A stretch of 64,000 nucleotides of DNA from Stappia stellulata DSM 5886 (GTDB lineage Bacteria; Pseudomonadota; Alphaproteobacteria; Rhizobiales; Stappiaceae). Under the pieces are notes generated by a model. The model worked only from the letters and a program-made list of their open reading frames with translations, was not told the origin of the DNA and ran no database searches. Position 1 is the stretch's first letter, and each line of letters starts with the position of its first letter. Positions 9,593 to 19,984 of this stretch are shown here, one piece after another. The stretch spans positions 62,001 to 126,000 of the forward strand of contig NZ_AUIM01000012.1 in assembly GCF_000423705.1 (NCBI RefSeq). The letters are read 5' to 3'. The translations under genes and the position numbers were made by a program.

Positions 9593-10474
9593 TCACTCCT
9601 TGCGGGGACGGTTGACCAGTGTCACCAGCACGAAGGAGATGATCATCAACAGCACCCATGCGTTCAGCTTTGCGATCGACACGAGACGCCAGCCGTCGGC
9701 CTGGTCGGGATAGCGCCAGGCCTGGGCGAAGGTGCCGATGTTTTCCGCGAACCAGATGAACAGCGCGACGAGAAAGAATCCGAGCACGAGCGGCATACGG
9801 TGCCGGTAGCGGTAGACGGAGTAATGCACGAAGGTGCGCCCGTAGAGCACGAAGAGCAGGGCGAAGAGGCCAAGGCGGATGTCCACCGTGTAGTGGTGGG
9901 TGAAGAAGTTCACATAGATCGCGGTGGCGAAGATCCATGTCGTCCACAATGGCGGATAGTGGCTGTATCGGAAATCGAAGATCCGCGAGATCCGGGCGAG
10001 ATAGCTGCCGACGGCGGCATACATGAAGCCGGAGAAGAGCGGCACGCCGCCGATCCGGAAAAAGCTCTCCTCCGGGTAGATCCAGGAGCCGGCGGCGGTC
10101 TTGAACACTTCCATCGCGGTGCCCACCACATGGAAGATCAGGATCACCTTGGCTTCGTCCAGCGTTTCCAGCCGCGCCGCCAGCAACCACAGCTGTATGG
10201 CCAGCGCGGCGAGAAACAAAAAGTCGTAGCGGGCAAGCCCCGCATCGGCTGGATAGAGGAAACGGGTGCCCAGGATCAGCGCCAGCAGCAGCGCACCGTA
10301 GAGGCAGGCGTAGGCCTGCTTGACACCGAAGGCGAGAAACTCGGTCACCGCGCGCGCGGCAACGCCCTTGCCGAGCCGCCGGTAGACATGCGGCAGCAGG
10401 ACGTGAAGCAGCCGCTCCGTGCGCGAGGCGGCGGCGGCGGGTCGTCCCAGCCTTTGAACCAGATCGAACCGCAT
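9593..10474 (-). CDS. DUF817-family integral membrane protein
   Basis: The 293-residue product has about eight hydrophobic helices and the family's conserved loops: FKTAAGSWIYPEESFFRIGGVPLFSGFMYAAVGSY read in two parts around residues 130-160, FFTHHYTVDIR, and FIWFAENIGTFAQAWRYP. These patterns are typical of DUF817 proteins, which have no established function. The ATG at 10474 is preceded by a purine-rich stretch. It is about 38 bp downstream of the HAD phosphatase gene, so read-through from argB is possible. Confidence 0.85.
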   Translation of the reverse strand: MRFDLVQRLGRPAAAASRTERLLHVLLPHVYRRLGKGVAARAVTEFLAFGVKQAYACLYGALLLALILGTRFLYPADAGLARYDFLFLAALAIQLWLLAARLETLDEAKVILIFHVVGTAMEVFKTAAGSWIYPEESFFRIGGVPLFSGFMYAAVGSYLARISRIFDFRYSHYPPLWTTWIFATAIYVNFFTHHYTVDIRLGLFALLFVLYGRTFVHYSVYRYRHRMPLVLGFFLVALFIWFAENIGTFAQAWRYPDQADGWRLVSIAKLNAWVLLMIISFVLVTLVNRPRKE

Positions 10475-10512
10475 GTCCGTGCTCTCCCGGCGTCCGTCGC
10501 GGTGCCCGCGTT

Positions 10513-11268
10513 TCAGGCCGCGCCGTGTTTCAGCGTGCCGTTGACGGCCTTGAGGAAGCCGGCGAGATTGTCGGTGACGAAATCGACATGCGGCGCATTG
10601 GCGCCTTCCAGCTCCCATTCCTCGCGAAACACCGCGCGCGTGCCGTCCGGCACCAGGAGCACGGAGCGCATGCCGAGCTTGTGCGGCACGACGAGGTTGC
10701 GGGCGAGATCCTCGAACATCGCGGCGCGTGCAGGCGCCACGCCGGTCTGCTTCATGAAGAGGTTGTAGGCTTCGAGGTTCGGTTTGGGCATAAGACCGGC
10801 GGCGACGATGTCGAAGATGTCGTCGAACTGGTCGGAGATGCCGAGGCGTTCGGCCGTGCGTTCGGCATGCGGTTTGTCGCCATTGGTGAAGATGAACTTC
10901 TTGCCCGGCAGTTCGGCGATCATCCGGCCCAGTTCCGGGTTGGGCTCGATCGGCGAATAGTCGATGTCGTGGACATACTCCAGGAAGGCATCCGGCTCGA
11001 TGTCGTATTCGATCATCAGACCGCGCAGGGTCGTGCCGTAATCGCGGTAGAATTCCTTCTGCTTGATCCGCGCCTGGTCGCGCGGCATGTCGAGCACGCG
11101 CGCCACATAGTCGGAAATCCGGACGTCGATCTGCGAAAACAGGTCGCTGGATGCCGGATAGAGCGTGTTGTCCAGGTCGAAAACCCAGGCTTCCACGCCC
11201 TTGAAGGCGCGCAGGTCGTGCTGGTGGGCGTGACGGCCTTCGCCGTTGAGAGCGGGTGTGTCGTTCAC
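10513..11268 (-). CDS. HAD-family pyrimidine 5'-nucleotidase
   Basis: The 251-residue product is a haloacid-dehalogenase-fold phosphatase. Motif I is DLDNTLYP, with nucleophile Asp31 and acid Asp33; [14 protein letters not shown] is motif [11 protein letters not shown] is motif IV. The subgroup (yeast SDT1/PHM8-like, often called pyrimidine 5'-nucleotidase) is recognised from DLDNTLYP and the cap sequence. A GTG start at 11268 is proposed: it shares bases with the TGA stop of argB in a GTGA overlap, a normal sign of translational coupling. Physiological substrate is not evident. Confidence 0.88.
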   Translation of the reverse strand: MNDTPALNGEGRHAHQHDLRAFKGVEAWVFDLDNTLYPASSDLFSQIDVRISDYVARVLDMPRDQARIKQKEFYRDYGTTLRGLMIEYDIEPDAFLEYVHDIDYSPIEPNPELGRMIAELPGKKFIFTNGDKPHAERTAERLGISDQFDDIFDIVAAGLMPKPNLEAYNLFMKQTGVAPARAAMFEDLARNLVVPHKLGMRSVLLVPDGTRAVFREEWELEGANAPHVDFVTDNLAGFLKAVNGTLKHGAA

Positions 11269-12152
11269 GGGCGCAGCAGGGTCCCGGCGCCCTGGTCGGT
11301 GAAAAGTTCCAATAGCACGGCGTGTGGCACCTTTCCGTTGAGAATGACGACCCCCTCGACACCGCGCTCGATCGCCTCGATGCAGGTTTCCACCTTGGGG
11401 ATCATGCCGCCGGAAATCGTGCCGTCCTCGATCAGGGATCGGGCCTGGGCAACCGACAGCTCCTTGATCAGATTGCCGTTTGCGTCGAGCACGCCGGGCA
11501 CATCGGTAAGGAACAACAGCCGTTTGGCGTCGAGCGACCCGGCGATGGCGCCGGCAAACGTATCGGCGTTGATGTTGTAGGTCTCGCCGTCGCGACCGGG
11601 GGCCACCGGGGCCACGACCGGGATCAGCTCTTCCTTCATGACGAGCTTCAGGACGGTCGGATTGACCTCGGTGGGTTCGCCGACGAAACCGAGGTCGATC
11701 ACCTGCTCGATGGCGGAATTGGGATCGCGCACCCGGCGCTGCAGCTTCTGCGCGGTGACCAGATTGCCGTCCTTGCCGCACAGCCCGATGGCCTTGCCGC
11801 CCTCGGAGTTGATCAGATGGACGACTTCCTTGTTGATCGCGCCGGCCAGCACCATCTCGACCACCTCGACGGTCGCCTTGTCGGTGACGCGCAGGCCGTT
11901 CCTGAACTCGCTCTTGATGCCGAGACGCTCCAGCATCGAGCCGATCTGCGGTCCGCCGCCATGCACCACCACCGGCAGGACGCCGGCAAGGCGCAGCAAG
12001 GTGATGTCCCGGGCGAAGGCATGACCGAGCTCCGGATCGCCCATGGCATGACCGCCGTATTTCACCACGACGACCTGATCATCGTAGCGCAGCATGTAGG
12101 GCAGGGCCTTGGAGATGACCTGCGCGGGGTTGATCGGGGCGGGATCGGGCAT
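11265..12152 (-). CDS. argB: Acetylglutamate kinase
   Basis: The 295-residue enzyme phosphorylates N-acetylglutamate in arginine synthesis. Family motifs are visible: [10 protein letters not shown] near residue 30 (phosphate-binding Lys), [10 protein letters not shown] for substrate binding, [13 protein letters not shown], and [10 protein letters not shown] near the C-terminus. The start at 12152 gives the usual length; 34 codons of open frame upstream have no support. It overlaps the downstream HAD phosphatase gene by four bases, an association common in Rhizobiales. Confidence 0.96.
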   Translation of the reverse strand: MPDPAPINPAQVISKALPYMLRYDDQVVVVKYGGHAMGDPELGHAFARDITLLRLAGVLPVVVHGGGPQIGSMLERLGIKSEFRNGLRVTDKATVEVVEMVLAGAINKEVVHLINSEGGKAIGLCGKDGNLVTAQKLQRRVRDPNSAIEQVIDLGFVGEPTEVNPTVLKLVMKEELIPVVAPVAPGRDGETYNINADTFAGAIAGSLDAKRLLFLTDVPGVLDANGNLIKELSVAQARSLIEDGTISGGMIPKVETCIEAIERGVEGVVILNGKVPHAVLLELFTDQGAGTLLRP

Positions 12153-12285
12153 GATGGGGTCGGACTTTCGCAAGAACACATGGGGTGTGGCAGCACGATC
12201 GAGGGAACGCACGACGACGCGTCGCTCTATAGCGGTTTTCGACGACGGTCTCAATCGCGGGGGGATGCGAGGGCCGGCAGGGGCG

Positions 12286-14529
12286 TCAGGCCGCGCCCTT
12301 GCGCCGGCCGTTCACGGCTTGCCCGCTCTCCGACTGCCGGCGGGCGCTCTGGATATGTTCCAGGATCTGCTCGCCGCGCACGGGGCGCGAGAAGTGATAG
12401 CCCTGGACGTCGGTGCAGCCGATCAGCGACAGGAACCGCTTTTGCTCCTCGGTCTCGATGCCCTCCGCGGTCACCTTGAGCCCCAGGTCCACGGCAAGTT
12501 TCACGACGGCATGCGTGACCGTGTTGTAATCGACATCGACGTTCAGTCCGTTGACGAATTGACGGTCGACCTTGATGCGGTCGATGCAAAACTGCAGCAG
12601 GTGGTTGAGCGAGCCGAAACCGGTGCCGAAATCGTCCAGCACGATGTCGGCGCCCATCTGCTTGAGGGAGCGCAAAGTGTCGGCCAGATCCGCGGTCGGC
12701 GTGATCAGGATGTTTTCGGTGATTTCGAGATCGAGGTTGCGCCCGTCGAAGCCGGTGCGTTCCAGGATCGCGCGCACCCGGTTGACAAGCCGCGGATCGC
12801 GCAATTGTCCGGCGAAGAGATTGACCGAGAGGCGGAACCCGTGCGGCGCCTCGCGCGTCCAGGGAAGGGCCGCCCGGCAGGCGTCTTCCAGGACCTTGTA
12901 TCCGACGTCGGCGGCGTAGCGGCTGGAATCGAGCGCCGAGATGAAGGCGCCCGGCGCCAGTCGGCCGCGTTCCGGATGATCCCAGCGCAAGAGCGCCTCG
13001 GCGCCGACGATGCATTCGTCTTCCATGCGCACGATCGGCTGGAACACGAGATCGAACTGGTCGTTGTCGAAGGCTTCGCACAATTCGCGCGCCAGCGTGT
13101 TGCGGCAGTCTGCGTCCCGGCGCATCGCGGTCTCGAAGACGATGAAGCGTCCGCGCCCGACCGCCTTGGCCTCATAGAGCGCGAGATCGGCATTGCCCAT
13201 CAACTGGCTGAAGTCGCCGCCGTGTTCGGGCAGCGCGGCAACGCCGATGCTGCTGCCGCATTCGATAACGAAGTCGCCGATGTCGGTGGGTTGCGAAATG
13301 GCGCGGGCGAGGCTTGCCGCGTATTCGGCCACCGCGCCGTCGCGTTCGAGGCTCGGCTCCAGGATCGCGAATTCGTCGCCGCCAAGACGCGCCACTGTCG
13401 CGTCGGCGCCGACGCAGGCCTTGAGCCGGTTCGAAACGGCGATCAGCAGCGTGTCGCCGGCCGAATGCCCGTAGGTGTCGTTGACCTGCTTGAAATGGTC
13501 GATGTCGAGCAGGAACAGCGTTGCCGTGCTGCCGTCCTCCTCCCATCGCTGGAAGGCGTCGCCGACGCGCTGTTCGAAGGCCGTCCGGTTGGCCAGTCCG
13601 GTGAGCGGATCGTGGTGGGCCATGTATTCGACTTCGCGCCGCGCCAGTTCCTCCTCGGAGACGTCGCGCGCGGAGCCGCGGTAGCCCAGAAACGTGCCGT
13701 CCTGGGAGCTGACCGGACGTCCGCTGATCGAGTAGACCCGCTCCCGGCCGCCATGGAACCAGCGGAAGCGCAGGTCGCGAAACGGCTCATGAGCTTCCAG
13801 CGCCCGGCGATGTTCGGCCCAGAATTTCGCGCTTTCGCCGTTGGCGCTGGCCGCATCCCAGCGCGCCTTTCCGAGAAAGTCCTCGATCCGGATGCCGTTG
13901 TCGGAAGCGCTGCGCGACAGGTAGGTGAAGCGGAAATGCTCGTCTTGTTCCCAGATCCAGTCGGAAGCGATCCCGAGATAGTCGCTCAGCCGGGCGTCGC
14001 GTTGGCGGCCTTCCAGGATGCGCACCGCAAGCATCGTCAGCGATTGCATGGTGGCCTGCTGGATTTCGTCGAGCAGCTCCTGGCGAACCTTGCGGTCGAT
14101 GACGCACAGGCTGCCGATTGAGGTGCCGCAGGCCAGCCGCAGGGGAAACCCGGCATAAAAACGGTGTCCGTTTTCCGCGGCGACATAGGGGTAGTTTTGG
14201 AACCGGATGTCACGGGAGAGATCGCCGACGATCAGCGGGGCGTCCTCTCGATAGGTCACGCCGCAAACCGAAAGGGCGGCCGGGGTCTGGCTGACATCGC
14301 TGCCGACGGAGGCGAGCACATGAAGCTGGTCGTTGTGGGCGAAGGTGATGAAGGCCTTCTCGCACTTCGCAATGCCTGCGGCGAGACGTACGATCTCGTC
14401 CAGCGAGGGATCCGGCCTGTCCTCGACAAGGCCGAACCCGACCAGGTCGGTGCGCGAAATCGCATCGCCGTCGTCATTGCTGGAAAATCGGGCGCGCAAC
14501 CCAGGTTGCGCGCCTTGGCCCTCGTACAT
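12286..14529 (-). CDS. GAF-PAS-GGDEF-EAL cyclic-di-GMP turnover protein
   Basis: The 747-residue product has a GAF-like domain (about 35-185), a PAS domain (about 190-315), a GGDEF domain with the active motif GGDEF at 383-387, and an EAL domain starting at Glu511-Ala-Leu. The EAL domain keeps [25 protein letters not shown] and KVTAEGIE, so both synthesis and breakdown of cyclic-di-GMP look possible; which one dominates cannot be told. No membrane span is seen, so it is probably cytosolic and senses a small ligand through GAF or PAS. The start at 14529 follows GGGGTGG. It interrupts the argB and yihA order. Confidence 0.93.
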   Translation of the reverse strand: MYEGQGAQPGLRARFSSNDDGDAISRTDLVGFGLVEDRPDPSLDEIVRLAAGIAKCEKAFITFAHNDQLHVLASVGSDVSQTPAALSVCGVTYREDAPLIVGDLSRDIRFQNYPYVAAENGHRFYAGFPLRLACGTSIGSLCVIDRKVRQELLDEIQQATMQSLTMLAVRILEGRQRDARLSDYLGIASDWIWEQDEHFRFTYLSRSASDNGIRIEDFLGKARWDAASANGESAKFWAEHRRALEAHEPFRDLRFRWFHGGRERVYSISGRPVSSQDGTFLGYRGSARDVSEEELARREVEYMAHHDPLTGLANRTAFEQRVGDAFQRWEEDGSTATLFLLDIDHFKQVNDTYGHSAGDTLLIAVSNRLKACVGADATVARLGGDEFAILEPSLERDGAVAEYAASLARAISQPTDIGDFVIECGSSIGVAALPEHGGDFSQLMGNADLALYEAKAVGRGRFIVFETAMRRDADCRNTLARELCEAFDNDQFDLVFQPIVRMEDECIVGAEALLRWDHPERGRLAPGAFISALDSSRYAADVGYKVLEDACRAALPWTREAPHGFRLSVNLFAGQLRDPRLVNRVRAILERTGFDGRNLDLEITENILITPTADLADTLRSLKQMGADIVLDDFGTGFGSLNHLLQFCIDRIKVDRQFVNGLNVDVDYNTVTHAVVKLAVDLGLKVTAEGIETEEQKRFLSLIGCTDVQGYHFSRPVRGEQILEHIQSARRQSESGQAVNGRRKGAA

Positions 14530-14704
14530 GCGGTTTCCACCCCTCAGTCGCGCAAGAGTCGCATGAGCTAGTTTACGCAACGTTAAATGTGATGGGAGTC
14601 GCGGTTTCTGTCGATAGTTCGACTCGAAAAAACGGTCGTACACAGGAAAAAACACGACTGATGGTTGTTTTGGCGCTGACGCCGCGTTCCGGTGCGCGGG
14701 TACG

Positions 14705-15385
14705 CTACGTCAGGGTCAGCTTGTGAATCTCCGCGCGCAGCTCGGCAAGCCCCGTTGCCGTGTCGGAGGAGGTCTCGATCACCACCGGGTGGGCTGCCGG
14801 CCGTTTCACGATCCCTTGCGCGGTTTCCTCCTTCACGCGTTTCGCCTGTCCGGGCTTGATCTTGTCGATCTTGGTGAGAACCACCTGATAGTTCACCGCC
14901 GCCCGGTCGAGCAGGGTCATGACTTCCAGATCGTTGGGCTTCAGCCCGTGGCGGCTGTCGACCAGCACGAACACGCGCCGAAGCCGGGCCCGGCCCTGCA
15001 GATAGGTGTAGACGAGCTTCGTCCAGGCATCGACGAGGTCCTTGGGCGCCTTGGCGTAGCCGTAGCCGGGCATGTCGACGAGCGCGACGTCGCTGCCCTG
15101 GGCGCCGAAGAAATTGAGCATCTGCGTGCGTCCGGGCGTGTTGGAGGTGCGCGCCAGGCCGTTGACGCCGGTCAACGCATTGATCAGGCTCGATTTGCCG
15201 ACATTCGAGCGCCCCGCGAAGGCGACCTCGATCATCTCGTCGTCGGGCAGCTGGTCGAGCCGCGCGACGCTGGTGATGAAGGCCCAGGGACGGCGAAACA
15301 GCAGACGGCCGGCCTCGATCTCCGCGTCACTGTAGGTAGCGGGGTCGTTCGGATCGTTTTGGGCGGAGGTCTCGGTTTCGGTCAT
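14705..15385 (-). CDS. yihA: Ribosome biogenesis GTPase YihA/YsxC (EngB)
   Basis: The 226-residue GTPase assists late assembly of the large ribosomal subunit. G1 is GRSNVGKSS at 58-66, the threonine switch region is [10 protein letters not shown]3 is DMPGYGYA starting at 104, and G4 is TKIDK. N-terminal extension and length match alphaproteobacterial members. The start at 15385 gives MTETETS. It lies downstream of an acetyltransferase gene and then yidC on the same strand; in many Rhizobiales yihA follows yidC directly, so the acetyltransferase looks inserted. Confidence 0.95.
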   Translation of the reverse strand: MTETETSAQNDPNDPATYSDAEIEAGRLLFRRPWAFITSVARLDQLPDDEMIEVAFAGRSNVGKSSLINALTGVNGLARTSNTPGRTQMLNFFGAQGSDVALVDMPGYGYAKAPKDLVDAWTKLVYTYLQGRARLRRVFVLVDSRHGLKPNDLEVMTLLDRAAVNYQVVLTKIDKIKPGQAKRVKEETAQGIVKRPAAHPVVIETSSDTATGLAELRAEIHKLTLT

Positions 15386-15449
15386 CGCGTCAGGGTTCCG
15401 GTGCGGCCGCTGGCTGCGGCACATGTGAGGCGGCGTGTCGGGGGGCGGG

Positions 15450-16088
15450 TCAGCGCGCGGCCTTAAGCCGGTCGAGGTCCGCGCCACGGATGGCGTCAAG
15501 GTTTCGAGCGATCTTCTCGGGCGTCCAGTGCCACCAGGCGATATCCAGAAGGGTTTCGATCGTTTCCTCGCGAAACCGGTATCGCACAATGCGTGCGGGG
15601 TTTCCAGCAACGACGGCGTAGGGCGGCACCGGCGATGCGACCACCGCATGCGCGCCGACGATGGCTCCGTCGCCGATGGTCACGCCCGGCAGGACGGTCG
15701 CCTCCCGGCCGATCCACACGTCGTTTCCGACCACAGTGTCGCCACGCAGACCGTCGGTGACGCTGGCGAGGTCGAAACCCTCTTCCCAGCCGCCGCCGAA
15801 GATGTTGAACGGGTAGGTCGAAAACCCGCCCATGGCATGGTTCGCGCCGTTCATGACGAAGCGCACGCCGGTGGCCAGCGCGCAGAACCGCCCGATCCTC
15901 AGCCGGTCCCCGATGAAGTCGAAGTGATAGAGGACGTTGCGATCCTCGAAGGCCTCGGGCCGGTCGGGGTCGTGATAATAGGTGAAATCGCCGACCTCGA
16001 TGGTCGCGCGGGTGATCACGGTGTTGAGAAAGACGGTATGCGGCGCGCCACCGAGCGGATGGCGGGTGCGGGGATCTGGGCCGGGCAT
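15450..16088 (-). CDS. CatB/Vat-type hexapeptide O-acetyltransferase
   Basis: The 212-residue product belongs to the left-handed beta-helix acyltransferases. [22 protein letters not shown] contains the catalytic His, [19 protein letters not shown] and [29 protein letters not shown] are the CatB/Vat hallmarks, and the C-terminal WWHWTPEKI is also typical. Members acetylate antibiotics such as chloramphenicol or streptogramins, or unrelated hydroxyl compounds, so a resistance role is not implied. It sits between yidC, with its own terminator, and yihA. The start at 16088 is chosen from family length. Confidence 0.88.
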   Translation of the reverse strand: MPGPDPRTRHPLGGAPHTVFLNTVITRATIEVGDFTYYHDPDRPEAFEDRNVLYHFDFIGDRLRIGRFCALATGVRFVMNGANHAMGGFSTYPFNIFGGGWEEGFDLASVTDGLRGDTVVGNDVWIGREATVLPGVTIGDGAIVGAHAVVASPVPPYAVVAGNPARIVRYRFREETIETLLDIAWWHWTPEKIARNLDAIRGADLDRLKAAR

Positions 16089-16254
16089 GGCAAGGTCTCC
16101 GGGCGTGTCGTGGATCGCCGGCGCGTCGAACGCCCGGCGGAGGGGACGGTGCGGTGGCGCACCTCTCGTCACACGATCTTGTCCATCGACCCTTTTCCTT
16201 CGATCCGCTCGGTCTTGAATGCCTGTGTCCCTGCCGTCATGCAAGGGGGCGGGC

Positions 16255-16286
16255 AAAAAAAAGCCCCGGGACGCGCCCGGGGCTTT
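16255..16286 (-). terminator. Rho-independent terminator after yidC
   Basis: Reading leftward there is a perfect 8-bp stem, GCCCCGGG with CCCGGGGC, separated by five bases and followed by eight T residues. It starts 24 bp after the yidC stop. It should end the rpmH-rnpA-yidC transcript and separate it from the acetyltransferase gene. Confidence 0.92.
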
Positions 16287-16309
16287 CGATTTCTTGCGAT
16301 ACGGCGCTA

Positions 16310-18136
16310 TCAGCTCTCGTCGGGCTTCTTGCGACGGAACGTCGACTTGATGTTGTCGAAGAGCTCCACCTTCACGCCCTGGCGCCGCATGATCACATAC
16401 TGCTGCGCGATGGAGAGCGAGTTGTTCCAGGCCCAGTAGATCACCAGTCCGGCCGGGAAGGAGGCCAGCATGAAGGTGAAGAGCACCGGCATCCAGGTGA
16501 AGATCATCTGCTGGGTCGGATCGGGCGGGGCCGGGTTCATCTTCATCTGGACGAACATCGTGATGCCCATGATCAGCGGCCAGATGCCGAGCATCAACAG
16601 CTGCGGCGGATCCCAGGGGATCAGGCCGAAGAGGTTGAACAGCGACGTCGGGTCCGGGGCCGAAAGATCCTGGATCCAGCCGAAGAACGGCGCGTGCCGC
16701 ATTTCGATGGTGACGAAGAGCACCTTGTAGAGCGCGAAGAAGACCGGGATCTGGATCAGCACCGGCAGACAGCCCGCCAGCGGATTGATCTTCTCCTTCT
16801 TGTAGAGCTCCATCAGCGCCTGTTGCTGTTTTTGCTTGTCGTCCTTGTAGCGGTCGCGGATTTCCGTCATCTGCGGCTGAACGAGCTTCATCTTGCTCAT
16901 CGAGACGTAGGACTTGTTGGCGAGCGGGAAGAACACCAGCTTGATCCCCACCGTCACCAGCAGGATCGCGACGCCGAAGTTGCCGACCAGGCGGTACAGG
17001 TAGTCGATGATGTAAAACAGCGGCTTGGTCAGGAAGTAGAACCAGCCCCAGTCGATCAGCAGCTCGAAGTTCTTGATGCCGAGATCGTCCTGGTAGCTGT
17101 CGATATTGGCCGTTTCCTTGGCGCCGGCGAAGAGCTGCGAGCTTGCCGATGCACTGGCGCCGGGCGCCACCTGGATGGGGTCGGCCAGGAAATCCGCCTG
17201 GAAATTGTCGGTCTGCGCGGAATAGGAAAACTGCGGCTGAAACGTGCTTCCCGGCGTCGGGACGAGAGCGGCGGCCCAGTATTTGTCGGTGATGCCGAGC
17301 CAGCCGTCATTGACCGCGGCCGGGCGCACGGGACCGTCTTCCTGCAGGGTGTCGTAGTCGACCTCCTGGAGGCCCTCCTCGCCGAATACGCCGATCAGGC
17401 CTTCATGCAGGATGTAGAAGCCCGTCGTCTCGGGCAGGCCGTTGCGCGCGATCAGGCCGTAGGGGTAGAGCTGGACGGCGGCGTCGGTCTCGTTGCGCAC
17501 GGTCTGATCGACGGTGAACATGTAGTTGTCGTCGATGGAAATCGTGCGTTCGAACACAAGGCCCGCGCCATTGTCCCAGGTCAGCGTGACCGGGTTCGAG
17601 GGCGTAAGCCGGGCGCCCGCGGGCGCGGTCCACTGCGCATTCTGGTCGGGCAGCGCGATGTCGGCGCCCGGGTCCGCCGTCAGGCCGAAGTCGGCGTAAT
17701 AGGGCTTGGGGCTGCCCTTGGGGGAGAACAGCACGATGGTCGGGCTCGTGGGGTCCACGGTCTCGTGGTAATCCTTGAGCCGGAGATCGTCGATGCGGCC
17801 GCCGGTGAGGTTGATCGAGCCTTCGACGCGGTCGGTGTCGATCGCAACGCGCGGCGTGTTGCCGACGGCGGCCTCGCGGCTCAGTCCCTGTGCCGGACCG
17901 CCGGCCGCGGTGCCGGGAACGTTGGCGCCCGGAACATTGGCCGAGCCGGCGACACCGGGGGTCTGCGGCACGGCCGAGCCCGGGGCGTCCTGCGTCTGGG
18001 ATTCGGACTGGGACTGGGCGGCCTGCTGTTCTGCGCGCTGGCGCTCCATCTGCGGCTGGGCCACGAAATACTGCCAACCCAGCAGGACCACGAGGGACAA
18101 GACGATAGCCAGGATCGTATTACGGTTGTCAGCCAT
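16310..18136 (-). CDS. yidC: Membrane protein insertase YidC
   Basis: The 608-residue inner-membrane protein inserts and folds membrane proteins alone or with Sec. It has an N-terminal span ([21 protein letters not shown], read as the first 21 residues in part), a low-complexity Gln/Ser/Gly/Ala linker to about residue 90, a large periplasmic beta domain to about 350, then the conserved core with [53 protein letters not shown] and the two final spans. It lies 9 bp after rnpA on the same strand and ends before a strong terminator. Confidence 0.97.
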   Translation of the reverse strand: MADNRNTILAIVLSLVVLLGWQYFVAQPQMERQRAEQQAAQSQSESQTQDAPGSAVPQTPGVAGSANVPGANVPGTAAGGPAQGLSREAAVGNTPRVAIDTDRVEGSINLTGGRIDDLRLKDYHETVDPTSPTIVLFSPKGSPKPYYADFGLTADPGADIALPDQNAQWTAPAGARLTPSNPVTLTWDNGAGLVFERTISIDDNYMFTVDQTVRNETDAAVQLYPYGLIARNGLPETTGFYILHEGLIGVFGEEGLQEVDYDTLQEDGPVRPAAVNDGWLGITDKYWAAALVPTPGSTFQPQFSYSAQTDNFQADFLADPIQVAPGASASASSQLFAGAKETANIDSYQDDLGIKNFELLIDWGWFYFLTKPLFYIIDYLYRLVGNFGVAILLVTVGIKLVFFPLANKSYVSMSKMKLVQPQMTEIRDRYKDDKQKQQQALMELYKKEKINPLAGCLPVLIQIPVFFALYKVLFVTIEMRHAPFFGWIQDLSAPDPTSLFNLFGLIPWDPPQLLMLGIWPLIMGITMFVQMKMNPAPPDPTQQMIFTWMPVLFTFMLASFPAGLVIYWAWNNSLSIAQQYVIMRRQGVKVELFDNIKSTFRRKKPDES

Positions 18137-18145
18137 AGTCGGCGT

Positions 18146-18562
18146 TCACCCTTGCTTTTTCGGAACAGGCGTTGGTTTGGAGCGGGCGCCGCGCTTGCCG
18201 TGGCGCGGTCCGGCGGAGGGCGCGGTCGACGCCCGCTGCAGTCCGGCGCGAATATCGCCGGTGAGTTCTGAGAAATCTTGCGACAAGGCGCCGCGCCGGC
18301 CGATCAGCACGTAATCGAGATCCGTGCGTGCGGCGTCGCTGGCGGCGCGCACGGCTGCGCGCAGACGGCGGCGGATGCGGTTGCGTTCGACCGCATTGCC
18401 GACCTTCTTGGTGACCGTGTAGCCGATGCGCGGCGGGCCGGGGACATCGGCGGCCTGAAGCACGAAAGCACGCCGAGGCATCCGGCCGCCTTTGGCGACG
18501 GCCAGAAACTCGGCGCGTTTCTTGAGAGTCGGCAAGGTATCGGGCGGCGCAGCTTGGATCAC
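18146..18562 (-). CDS. rnpA: Ribonuclease P protein component
   Basis: The 138-residue basic protein is the protein subunit of RNase P, which trims the 5' leader of tRNA precursors. The RNR motif region KKVGNAVERNRIRRRLR is clear, as are LKKRAEFLAV near the N-terminus and DYVLIGRRG. The C-terminal extension rich in Lys, Arg and Pro is common in alphaproteobacteria. It follows rpmH by 36 bp and precedes yidC by 9 bp, the conserved rpmH-rnpA-yidC order. Confidence 0.96.
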   Translation of the reverse strand: MIQAAPPDTLPTLKKRAEFLAVAKGGRMPRRAFVLQAADVPGPPRIGYTVTKKVGNAVERNRIRRRLRAAVRAASDAARTDLDYVLIGRRGALSQDFSELTGDIRAGLQRASTAPSAGPRHGKRGARSKPTPVPKKQG

Positions 18563-18598
18563 AAAGGTCTCCCTCGCCGCGGCCCGGCCAAATCCTGC

Positions 18599-18733
18599 TT
18601 AGGCGCTCAGCCGCTTGCGGCCCTTGGCGCGGCGACGGAGAATGACCTGACGACCGTTTTTGGTTGCCATGCGGCTGCGAAAGCCGTGGCGACGCTTGCG
18701 GACGAGACGGCTCGGCTGGAAAGTGCGCTTCAT
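18599..18733 (-). CDS. rpmH: 50S ribosomal protein L34
   Basis: The 44-residue product starts [17 protein letters not shown] and ends [11 protein letters not shown], the standard L34 sequence. It is a structural protein of the large ribosomal subunit. It is the first gene of the leftward rpmH-rnpA-yidC group, and its promoter should lie in the 371-bp gap shared with the divergent DUF547 gene. Confidence 0.98.
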   Translation of the reverse strand: MKRTFQPSRLVRKRRHGFRSRMATKNGRQVILRRRAKGRKRLSA

Positions 18734-19104
18734 TGTTTCTGCTTCCGCGCGCGAGGGGCGCGCGGCCCTGATTGTCGAATTGTCTGATGATCCGAACCGC
18801 GTTCCCCGTCTTTCGAGGAGGCCGCGGCCGTCGTGGGCGCCGCAATAGTCAGCACGACCCGATTGCGCAGGCTTATACGGGTGCAACACGGTGAAGTCAA
18901 CGACAAGCCGACGGGAGCCGTTGCGTTCCGCGGCGGGCCGCGCAGCTGCGGTGCGGCCGATTTCGTTCACGCGCCGCTGACGCCGGGGAGAGGGGGGATC
19001 ACTTCCCGGTGAGACGGGGCCAAAGCGGGTTTTCCCTGCCCGGATTGGCGATAGAACGCAAGGAGAGGGTGCCACTGGCGCACCGCAACCCGGGAAGGAA
19101 AGTC
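18734..19104. other. Intergenic region between rpmH and the DUF547 gene
   Basis: This 371-bp gap separates two divergent genes and must hold the promoters of both. I see no RNA gene or convincing short coding frame in it. The ribosome site GGGAAGGAAAG for the rightward gene is at its right edge. Confidence 0.6.
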
Positions 19105-19935
19105 ATGAGGCCGACGGCCGTGCCCCATCGCGCGCATTCAAGCGATACAGCGCCCGCGCCGGATGCGATCAGCCGACGGACGCTGATTGCCGGCGCTGGC
19201 GCCCTGGCGCTTTCCGGCCCGCGCGTCGCGGTGGCGGCGCCGTCCCATGATGCCTTCACCGCCCTGCTGCAGCGCCATGTCGTCGTCTCCAGCGGCGGCT
19301 TGAACCGCGTGCGCTACGCCGCCTTCAAGGCCGGCGGCCGCGCAGCGCTCGATCGCTACGTCGAGAGCCTGGCGGCGACACGCGTCTCCTCGCTTGGCGC
19401 GCGCGACGCCTTTGCCTTCTGGGTCAACCTCTACAATGCGGTGACGCTTCAGGTCGTGCTTGCGCATTATCCGGTAAGGTCGATTCGCGACATCGACCTC
19501 GGCGGCGGCTTTTTCGCGCGCGGGCCGTGGAGGAAGGAACTCGTCACTGTCGAGGGCCGTGCGCTCTCGCTCGATGACATCGAACATGGCATCCTGCGCA
19601 AGCGCTACAAGGACGCGCGGGTGCATTATGCGGTCAACTGCGCCTCCGTGGGATGTCCGGACCTGGCGCCGCGCGCCTACACCGGCGCCGCGCTTGAGGC
19701 GATGCTGGAAGACGGCGCGCGCGGCTATATCAACACGCCGCGTGGCGTTCGGGTCGAGGGTGGGGGGATCCGCGCTTCGAAGATCTACAGCTGGTTTTCG
19801 GAGGATTTCGGTTCCGAAGCGCAATTGCGGGCGCATTGGCGCCGCTACGCACGCCCTGAACTCGCCAGCGCGATCGACGGCGCGCGGCGAATCGCCGGCT
19901 ACCGGTATGACTGGAGCCTGAACGATGCGGGTTGA
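19105..19935 (+). CDS. DUF547-family protein with Tat-like signal
   Basis: The 276-residue product has an N-terminal ISRRTLIAGAGALALSG (about residues 22-38), a twin-arginine followed by a hydrophobic stretch, so export by Tat is likely. The mature part contains the DUF547 hallmarks FWVNLYNAVTLQVVL, VHYAVNCASVGCP and SKIYSWFSEDF. The family is related in fold to papain-like/transglutaminase proteins, but no activity is known. The start at 19105 is chosen because GGGAAGGAAAGTC precedes it. It is followed by the TVP38 gene 49 bp downstream. Confidence 0.85.
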   Translation: MRPTAVPHRAHSSDTAPAPDAISRRTLIAGAGALALSGPRVAVAAPSHDAFTALLQRHVVVSSGGLNRVRYAAFKAGGRAALDRYVESLAATRVSSLGARDAFAFWVNLYNAVTLQVVLAHYPVRSIRDIDLGGGFFARGPWRKELVTVEGRALSLDDIEHGILRKRYKDARVHYAVNCASVGCPDLAPRAYTGAALEAMLEDGARGYINTPRGVRVEGGGIRASKIYSWFSEDFGSEAQLRAHWRRYARPELASAIDGARRIAGYRYDWSLNDAG

Positions 19936-19984
19936 GACACATGGCACATCGCCGGGCCGTGGGCACGGCAACGGGGGAGCGGGG

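Noticed and set aside
12109-14121. 670-codon rightward open frame
   Set aside because: It is antisense to the GGDEF-EAL gene, whose domains are unmistakable.
16154-18271. 705-codon rightward open frame
   Set aside because: It is antisense to yidC and rnpA and has no domain.
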